Below, piece after piece: positions 1-6,100 of a stretch of DNA of 6,802 bases. The stretch is taken from contig MAXR01000281.1 of the NCBI GenBank assembly GCA_001751155.1, forward strand, positions 1 to 6,802, written 5' to 3'. Within the stretch, counting starts at the first letter, position 1, and each line of letters begins with the position of its first letter. Origin of the DNA: Desulfuromonadales bacterium C00003068. Its GTDB lineage: Bacteria; Desulfobacterota; Desulfuromonadia; Desulfuromonadales; Desulfuromonadaceae. The notes beneath the pieces were generated by a model. The model made no database searches. It saw only the letters and a list, made by a program, of their open reading frames with translations, and was not told the origin of the DNA. The translations under genes were made by a program, and so were the position numbers.

Positions 1-223
1 ATTGTCTGGTGTGATTCCACGGTGTTACGCTAGTAATCTGTGTTTGATGACGATTTCTCTTTGTCAAGATAATCTCCAGACCCGACAGGACGTTGTCGCC
101 TGTGTGGTTGCTGAACCTTCAGAGGTGAGGTGCTGCGCACGCTGATCTTGCTGGCCGATGGCGCGGCGTATTTGTCAGCATGAGTTATTCTCCGCTTCAC
201 AAAGGGAAATAACTTTGCTAAAG
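1..223. other. Upstream region with no convincing gene
   Basis: I could not assign a gene here. On the plus strand, frame 2 is open from base 2 to a TGA at 143-145, but its roughly 47 residues match no family I recognise. Frame 1 is open from 115 to a TGA at 181-183 and reads as a short hydrophobic-helix-like peptide, and frame 3 is open from 129 to a TAA at 210-212. The minus strand has only short open stretches. The first 145 bases could be the 3' end of a gene starting to the left, or decayed coding sequence. Bases from about 185 onward are A+T-rich and look like promoter DNA for the regulator that follows. Confidence 0.4.
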
Positions 224-237
224 TTGACGCTAACTTT
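211..237. repeat. Alternating AACTTT / AAAGTT half-sites (possible operator)
   Basis: AACTTT occurs at 211-216, its exact complement AAAGTT at 220-225, and AACTTT again at 232-237. The first two form a perfect 6-bp inverted repeat with a 3-base spacer, and the last two form another with a 6-base spacer. The cluster overlaps the candidate -35 element of the promoter before the response regulator, which is where a repressor or activator site would be expected. The half-sites are short and A+T-rich, so chance is a real alternative. No regulator can be named. Confidence 0.35.
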
Positions 238-251
238 ATTGAAACTATACA
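224..251 (+). promoter_or_regulatory. Candidate sigma70-type promoter for the REC-PAS / HDOD pair
   Basis: TTGACG at 224-229 matches the -35 consensus at five of six bases. TATACA at 246-251 follows after a 16-base spacer; alternatively TACATT at 248-253 follows after 18 bases. Transcription would then begin around 258-260, almost at the first possible GTG start (261). That would make the message nearly leaderless if 261 or 267 is the start, or give a normal leader of about 35 bases if translation starts at GTG 294. This rests on visual matching only. Confidence 0.45.
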
Positions 252-260
252 TTAGACGGG

Positions 261-1106
261 GTGGTTGTGGAATCTTTTTCAGGTGCTAAACCAGTGAAAA
301 TTCTGTTTGTTGATGATGAGCCAAACGTTTTACGCTCGTTGCGTCGATTGTTTATGGACGAAGATCGTTATGAATTGCTGATCGCCGAATCTGGTGCCGC
401 AGGACTCGAAATTATGGAGCAGGAGGCTGGCTCTGTATGCGTGGTGGTTTCCGACTACCGGATGCCGGGTATGAATGGGGTGGAGTTTCTCAGTCAGGTC
501 AATGAGCGCTGGCCTAAGACCATCCGCATCGTCCTTTCCGGCTATGCCGATACCGCCTCGGTGGTTGAAGCGATCAATATTGGCCACATCTATAAATTTA
601 TCCCCAAGCCGTGGAACGATGATGAACTACAGGTCAATATCGCCAATGCGGTCGATACCTGTATCCTGAATCAGCAGAATGATAAACTGGCGGAGGAATT
701 AGCGCAACGTAATCGGCAGTTGCAGGATGTCAACGCGAATCTGGAAACGCTGGTTCATGAACGTACTGCGGATTTAGAGCTGCGCACCAAAGTGCTACAG
801 GTGGCTCAGGATATTCTCGATTGTGTTCCGGTCGCGGTGATTGGCATCGATTCTGATGGCTATATTGTTCAGGTGAATGATTATGCCAACAAGATTGTCT
901 CTCAACACGGTTCATTGCTTGGTGAACTGGCGTCAGTTCAATTTGAACCTGGACTGCTGGCCTTTCTGGAACAGGTCAAGCTGGTGGGCGAAGTGACGGA
1001 CAACGTCAACTATAATAAACTGCCATGGCTGGCAATGGGACAATACCTGAATAATAATCCACAGCAGGGGATTGTGCTGACACTGATCCCAATGGGTGGG
1101 GGTTAA
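261..1106 (+). CDS. Response regulator: REC domain, coiled coil, PAS-like C-terminus
   Basis: This is a cytoplasmic response regulator of 281 residues. Residues 12-132 form a receiver domain with acidic pair D18/D19, phosphoacceptor D65 in SDYRMPGMNG, switch residue S93 in VLSGYAD and K116 in FIPKPWND. The FIPKPW signature is common in regulators linked to HD-GYP or HDOD outputs. Residues 133-180 look like a coiled coil ending in an ERTADLELR-type stretch. Residues 181-277 resemble a PAS fold (VPVAVIGIDSDGYIVQVND). There is no DNA-binding, GGDEF, EAL or HD-GYP domain, so output probably goes through a partner, most likely the HDOD protein 5 bases downstream. GTG 261 is the first start after the in-frame stop at 240-242 but has no spaced ribosome site. 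GTG 267 has GACGGGG 5 bases ahead. GTG 294 has AGGTG 8 bases ahead and begins directly at VKILFVDDEP, so it is a serious alternative. Its partner kinase is not visible, although the kinase encoded at the right is a candidate. Confidence 0.9.
   Translation: MVVESFSGAKPVKILFVDDEPNVLRSLRRLFMDEDRYELLIAESGAAGLEIMEQEAGSVCVVVSDYRMPGMNGVEFLSQVNERWPKTIRIVLSGYADTASVVEAINIGHIYKFIPKPWNDDELQVNIANAVDTCILNQQNDKLAEELAQRNRQLQDVNANLETLVHERTADLELRTKVLQVAQDILDCVPVAVIGIDSDGYIVQVNDYANKIVSQHGSLLGELASVQFEPGLLAFLEQVKLVGEVTDNVNYNKLPWLAMGQYLNNNPQQGIVLTLIPMGGG
281..296 (+). promoter_or_regulatory. Alternative ribosome site and GTG start for the response regulator
   Basis: AGGTG at 281-285 lies 8 bases before GTG 294-296. 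Starting there gives VKILFVDDEP, the usual beginning of a receiver domain, and removes 11 residues that add nothing recognisable. It also leaves a leader of about 35 bases after the candidate promoter at 224-251. The competing start, GTG 267 with GACGGGG at 255-261, cannot be excluded. Confidence 0.4.
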
Positions 1107-1111
1107 TCCGT

Positions 1112-1984
1112 ATGAGCATGAGTTTTAGCGAAAATATTCAGCTGGATAATCGGTCGATTGTGGCGTCGGTGAAATGTGAGATCTGTTTCGCTGCTGTGGC
1201 TAACGATGTGCTGCAGTTGATGAATAGCGGCAGTGGTGATGCCCGTCGTCTGGGCGCGCTTATCACCAGTGATCAATCCCTGACGGCACGCGTGTTGAAG
1301 CTGGCGAATTCACCCTTCTATGGTTTTCCGCGAAAAATTAATACCGTCCGCGATGCGGTGGTCGTGTTGGGCGATAAAGCACTGCGCAATATGGTTCTGG
1401 CCATGGCGGTTAAGGGGTTATCTGCGAACCAGGGACCCGTGGAGCGAGGCCTGTGGGAAGAATCTGCTGCGTTTGCCATTGCTGCTCGGTTTATTGCCAC
1501 TAAAATTGATCTCATCCACCCTGAAGAGGCTTTTATGGCTGGCTTGATGAGTAATATCGGTGAAACTGTCTGTAATCTGGATACGCCCAAGCTCTATCGT
1601 CGTATTTTGACAGAAACTAAAACCAGCGACCTGCGCCAGCAGGGTTCAGCAGCCCTGTTGCCATACCCTTTTACCCAGCTGGGGGCGGCCATTCTATATG
1701 ATTGGAATTTTTCACCGATGCTTGTTGCCAGCACTTTTTATGCTGAAACGGCTGAATTAACCGGAGATCGCGACGACGAATCATTTATGTTGTGTTGCGT
1801 GGTGCGTCTCGCCCGTCAACTGTGTAAAAGCCTGGGCTTAGGCCGCTACCCCGAACAGCCTGCGCTGCTCTCGGCAGAGGCGTCAGCGGTGGTGTTGGGT
1901 TTCGATGGTGAGGCTGTAAATGCGTTACGCAGTGAGTTTGCCGATGTTTTCGCTGAGACAGCTGCTGGTTTGATTAACTCTTAA
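1112..1984 (+). CDS. HDOD-domain protein with degenerate HD motifs
   Basis: This is a 290-residue cytoplasmic protein of the HDOD family, a group related to HD phosphohydrolases that usually acts in signalling, often without known catalysis. The HDOD core spans roughly residues 20-215. The hallmark segment is residues 53-87, with SDQSLTARVLKLANSPFYG followed by a conserved-looking helix (INTVRDAVVVLG). The HD positions are altered: the usual LWxHS reads LWEES (E117 at the His place), and the usual HDIG reads SNIG (147-150). A metal-dependent phosphohydrolase role is therefore unlikely, and a scaffold or protein-interaction role is more plausible. ATG 1112 is favoured because GGTGGGGG ends about 9 bases before it; ATG 1118 would be too far. 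The gene begins 5 bases after the REC-PAS regulator stops, so the two form an operon. It is probably the output or partner of that regulator; this is inferred from position and from the common REC-HDOD fusions. Confidence 0.88.
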   Translation: MSMSFSENIQLDNRSIVASVKCEICFAAVANDVLQLMNSGSGDARRLGALITSDQSLTARVLKLANSPFYGFPRKINTVRDAVVVLGDKALRNMVLAMAVKGLSANQGPVERGLWEESAAFAIAARFIATKIDLIHPEEAFMAGLMSNIGETVCNLDTPKLYRRILTETKTSDLRQQGSAALLPYPFTQLGAAILYDWNFSPMLVASTFYAETAELTGDRDDESFMLCCVVRLARQLCKSLGLGRYPEQPALLSAEASAVVLGFDGEAVNALRSEFADVFAETAAGLINS

Positions 1985-1996
1985 GGTGGCCCCGCC
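1985..1996. other. 12-base convergent junction between the two operons
   Basis: The HDOD gene (plus) stops with TAA at 1982-1984, and the HD-GYP gene (minus) stops with TAG read from 1999 to 1997. Only GGTGGCCCCGCC separates them. It is G+C-rich and can pair imperfectly with itself, but there is no T-run on either side, so I do not call an intrinsic terminator. Transcripts from both sides probably run into the opposing gene or end by Rho. Confidence 0.75.
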
Positions 1997-3070
1997 CTAG
2001 CTATCACCGAATGTTGTCGCTATCTGATCAAATTGGTCGTGGATACGTGCGAAGCAACTCAGTATCTGTGGGTCAAAATGTTCTGGTCTTGTAAAATTAT
2101 CACCCTTAAGAATTATTTTTACTGCTTCGGCATGGCTAAACGCCGGTTTATAGGGGCGTATGCTGATCAGGGCATCATAAACATCGGCAATACTCATCAG
2201 TCTGGCAGACAAGGGGATATTGTCGCCCTCAAGACCGTGCGGATAACCGCTGCCATCCCATTTTTCATGGTGGTATTCAGCAATTTCCATAGCCAGGTGT
2301 AGCAATTCATTGCTACCAACAATCTCTTCTGTGCGACGGATAGTATCAGCGCCACAGCTGGTATGGGTTTGCATAATGGTCGTCTCTTCAGCCGTTAAAC
2401 GGCTAGGTTTTAGTAGTATTTCATCGGGAATCGCCACCTTGCCAATATCATGCAGGGGCGCAGCTCGGTAAAGCATTTCAATCGTCTGTTCAGATAAAAT
2501 ATCTGGCATCTGCGCTGACATCGCTCGTGCCAATATTTGAACATATGATTTAGTTCTCTGGATATGAGCCCCTGTTTCAGGGTCACGATGTTCGGCCATT
2601 ATCGCCATACTGGCAATAATACCCTCTTGGGCATGCAGTAATTGCTCTGTTTTTTTTGTCACCAGATCTTCGAGATGATCGCTATATTGTTTAAGCTTCA
2701 ACTGGGTACGTACCCGCGCCCTGACAATCGCCGGATTAAATGGCTTGGTGATATAATCTTCCGCCCCCAGACCAAGTCCCTTTTCCTGATCAGCAATGTC
2801 AGTTAACGCTGTCAGAAATATGATGCGGATACCCCGTGTTCTTTCACACTCTTTTATGCGGCGGCATACCTCATAACCATCCATCTCAGGCATCATTACA
2901 TCTAGCAGAATAAGGTCCGGCAGATCATCATACTCAAACAATTTCAAGGCCATATCGCCATCGATGGCGACGCGCAGATCATATTCATCACCCAGAGTTG
3001 CAATGAGTGTATCGATATTGAGCTCATTATCATCAACAATGAGTATCTGCTTTTTCTGATTATAGTCCAT
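1997..3070 (-). CDS. REC-HD-GYP response regulator, predicted cyclic di-GMP phosphodiesterase
   Basis: This is a cytoplasmic 357-residue regulator predicted to hydrolyse cyclic di-GMP when its receiver is phosphorylated. Receiver (residues 7-125): D13/D14, phosphoacceptor D57 in LLDVMMPEMDG, T87 and K109 in ITKPF. A coiled-coil linker covers about 126-150. HD-GYP (about 150-345): E165 and H169 in RDPETGAHIQRT, HDIGK at 207-211, H236, the pair H267/H268, WDGSGYP at 271-277, and D297 in IADVYDAL. All metal-binding and GYP positions expected for an active enzyme are present. The start is secure: an in-frame TGA lies one codon before ATG 3070 (3074-3076 read in reverse). The ribosome site is weak, the best being GGAAAG about 12 bases ahead. 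It follows the hybrid kinase by 70 bases on the same strand and is the likely target of its HPt domain. The layout resembles RpfG, but I do not assign that name because the sensor differs. Confidence 0.94.
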   Translation of the reverse strand: MDYNQKKQILIVDDNELNIDTLIATLGDEYDLRVAIDGDMALKLFEYDDLPDLILLDVMMPEMDGYEVCRRIKECERTRGIRIIFLTALTDIADQEKGLGLGAEDYITKPFNPAIVRARVRTQLKLKQYSDHLEDLVTKKTEQLLHAQEGIIASMAIMAEHRDPETGAHIQRTKSYVQILARAMSAQMPDILSEQTIEMLYRAAPLHDIGKVAIPDEILLKPSRLTAEETTIMQTHTSCGADTIRRTEEIVGSNELLHLAMEIAEYHHEKWDGSGYPHGLEGDNIPLSARLMSIADVYDALISIRPYKPAFSHAEAVKIILKGDNFTRPEHFDPQILSCFARIHDQFDQIATTFGDS

Positions 3071-3140
3071 TTTTCAACGATTCTTTCCGGCGTCAGCCAT
3101 CTATTCATGAATGTCAGCATGCTTTGACACAGCTAAAACA
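3071..3140 (-). promoter_or_regulatory. Kinase / HD-GYP intergenic spacer with palindromes and a GTCAGC repeat
   Basis: These 70 bases separate the stop of the kinase from the start of the HD-GYP gene. They contain a perfect 10-bp palindrome, ATTCATGAAT (3103-3112), an 8-bp palindrome, AGCATGCT (3116-3123), and two copies of GTCAGC (3092-3097 and 3113-3118) spaced 21 bases apart, about two helical turns. I see no hairpin followed by T residues, so no terminator, and no good -35/-10 pair on the minus strand. Read-through from the kinase is the simplest way to express the HD-GYP gene. A regulatory role for the repeats is only a suggestion. Confidence 0.35.
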
Positions 3141-6100
3141 TCAATCTCTCAACTTCTTCACTAATTCCAATGCTTCATTGTAACGATATCGATCTATCAA
3201 ATCCTGCAAGTGAATAATTTCAGTAGATAATTCGCTCGGCCAGTTTGTTTCCCGTAGCTGGGTTACCAATTTCTTGCACACCTGAGCCTGGAGGTTCTCT
3301 AACGCAGGGGCAAGGCACGTCAAGATCTCCTGCAATTGTTCCGCGTTTCCCACAATTTTAGCCGCAGCATCACTAACAATTTTGTCATCTAACATTGGCA
3401 GGGCGGCACAGGCTAACAATAACGGATTAAACAGTTGCAGCATCATGTTCATCGCCTCAGGTTTCGCATTCTCCCGCAACTGCGATTCCAGCTGAGCAGC
3501 AGCAGCTTGTAATTCAATCGCTCCGAGGGTTCCTGCCGCCCCCTTCAGGCTATGAATGTGCAGAGCAGCCTGTTGCTGTTGACCGGCAGCTAATTCCTGA
3601 CGCAACAAGGTTTCTGTTTCAGCAAAGTGGGCAACAAAGCTGCGCAATAAACGGTAATATCGCTGGTGATCACCATCAGCGTAACGCAAACCAAGGGTCA
3701 TATCGACTCCTGGCAGAGTTGTCGGCAACGGTACCTCCGTCGACGGCGATTCGTCGGTTAGTGTCACCTGCTTATGTTGTGGCAACCAACGTTTAAGTTC
3801 GCTATACAGCTCTGCCGGAGCAACGGGCTTGTTAATATGGGCGTTCATGCCGGAATTGATGCTTTTTTGACGATCTTGTTCAAAAGCATTGGCCGTCATG
3901 GCGATAATGGGCAACTGCTGTATATCGGCACTCCCCAGTTTTCGGATAGCTCTAGCCGCCGCGTGACCATCCATCACCGGCATTTGAATATCCATCAACA
4001 CTAAATCGTAAGCGTTGTTTTTTACCATCTCCACAGCTACGGCACCGTTAATCGCTTCCGCAACCGTTATACCTACTTTTTCCAATAATTCTCTGGCTAC
4101 CTGCCGATTAAGTGCATGATCTTCGACCAGCAACACGGTAATGTTTTCCCATCCCATAGACTGGTTTGTAGTAGTGGTAGTAGTGGTAGTAGTACAATTA
4201 AAGACCTGCATAATGGTATCAAAAAGGGGTGAAGGCTGGATGGGCTTAGTCACAATAGCGCCTATCCCAGCATCAAGAGCCCGAACTTTCAACTGTTGTT
4301 GTTGACGGACGGTCATCATTAAAATTTGCAGGGCTGATGAGGGATGCTGCTGCGTTAAACGCTGGGCAAGTTCCAGTCCCGACATCTCCGGCATAACAGT
4401 ATCAAGTATAATTAAGCGGAAGGGATCGTTGTTTTCCTCTGCTTTTGTTACGGCAATTAACGCTTGCTTGCCGGAGCTTGCCAGCTCAACCCTGAAATGC
4501 ATATGGTTAAGTATCTCTTCAAGAATCCGCTGGCCAATGTGGTTATCGTCAACCACCAAAACATGCATCCCCTGAAGTTCGTTGGTCGTTAGCAGCGCAT
4601 GGTCACCTTTCTCTTCGGCAACTAGCACCTCAAAAGGGAGAGCGAAGCGGAATGTACTACCCTCACCGATGGTGCTTTCAGCAGTTAGCTCGCTTCCCAT
4701 CAACCGGCACAGTTGTCGGCTGATGGTTAATCCCAGACCGGTTCCCCCCTGTTGGCGGGTGCTGGAACTGTCAGCCTGAGTAAAGGGATGAAACATCTGT
4801 TCCTGTTGCCCAGCTTCAATGCCGATGCCGCTGTCGTTGACGCTGAATTCAAGGGTAACTTCATCTTTACTATACTGAATCACCTTGACGGCCAGAATGA
4901 TATCTCCGCTCTGGGTAAATTTAATGGCGTTGCCAAGCAAATTGTTTAAAACCTGCTCCAAACGCTGCGAATCGCCTATGAGCAACCGTGGAACGGCACG
5001 ATCAATATCGACATGTAATTCAACCTGCCGTTCATCAATATTATAGGTGTGTAGATTAATTACGTTACGAAATAGTTGTTCCGGTTCAAAGGGGGTGAGG
5101 TTGAGGGTCAACTGGTGACCCGATTCCAGTTTAGAGGAATCCAGTATATCATTGATAAGGGCAAGCAACTGACGTGATGAGTTGTCTATTTTTTGTAGGT
5201 ACTCCTGCTGGGTTCCGTTCAGTTCTGTATCAAGCAGCAGGTTGCTCATGCCAATCACCACATTCATCGGGGTTCGCAGTTCATGACTCATGTTGGCTAA
5301 AAATTGCCCCTTAATCTGCGCCGTTTCTTCAGCGACAACACGGGCACGTTCCCGTTTGTCAGCGTTTATAACCAGGGCGGCAGCAGAGGAAAATCCTGCA
5401 ACCATTTCTTTATCTTTGTTGCTGAAACCACCTGGCTTGTTGGCTAACGTGATTAAACCATAAATTTGTTCCCCTTTGGTTACCGGCATGATCAGCAACG
5501 CGGTGATAACAGGTTTACCATCGACCCGTGGCATGTTCTCGATTGAGCGGCACTGTTCTTCATCCAGAATAAGAACCTGTCTTTGCTGTAAAACCTTTGC
5601 CATCAATGCGTCATATTCAGCTGCCAACATCATTAATGCGTCATTTATTGATGCTGCCAGCGTATGATCAACGGCGTATTTATCGTTTATGGGAGCAAAT
5701 ATTATTTTGGTCATGGGGGTCAACTGTATTGCCCCGCCAGCGTCGATTTCACAGCTTCTATAGCGGCCAGCCTTGCCTCCGGTGAAATGCAATAGTTGCT
5801 GAATCAGTAGTTCGAGGGCGGGCTGTAGTGTGCCGTTGCGCAGGTAAAAATCACTTATTTCGCCAATAGAACTGCGCTGACGTTCCGTTTGTTGCAAAGC
5901 TTTATAGGCTTGATCCAACTCTGCGGTTTTAATTGCCACCTCAACGCTCAGCGCCTGCTGCCAATCGGCTAACCGCTCCACCATGCTATTGAATACATCG
6001 GCCAAATTACTCTCTTCGATAGAACCTCGAGCCACCGCCCGAGCGGTAAAATCGCCTTCTCGAATGCGATCCGCGGTGCTACTTAACTGTTTAAACGGTT

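Noticed and set aside
2..145. Open plus-strand frame from the left edge ending at TGA 143-145, possibly the end of an upstream gene
   Set aside because: About 47 residues, rich in cysteine and with no recognisable domain. Neighbouring frames are open for similar lengths, so coding cannot be supported.
115..183. Short frame ending at TGA 181-183 with a protein-like hydrophobic stretch, perhaps a frameshifted continuation of the frame above
   Set aside because: Only 22 residues, no start with a ribosome site, and no family match that would justify calling a frameshifted gene.
1985..1996. Bidirectional intrinsic terminator in the convergent gap
   Set aside because: The G+C-rich bases pair only imperfectly and no T-run follows on either strand.
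3101..3140. Minus-strand promoter for the HD-GYP gene with TGTCAA as -35
   Set aside because: At normal spacing the -10 position reads GAATAG, a poor match, so read-through from the kinase is simpler.
4276..4308. CAA-rich stretch coding a four-glutamine run in REC1 (residues 824-827), considered as a second repeat element
   Set aside because: Too short and not tandemly organised beyond a few codons. A similar four-glutamine run occurs in the HPt region and looks like ordinary composition.
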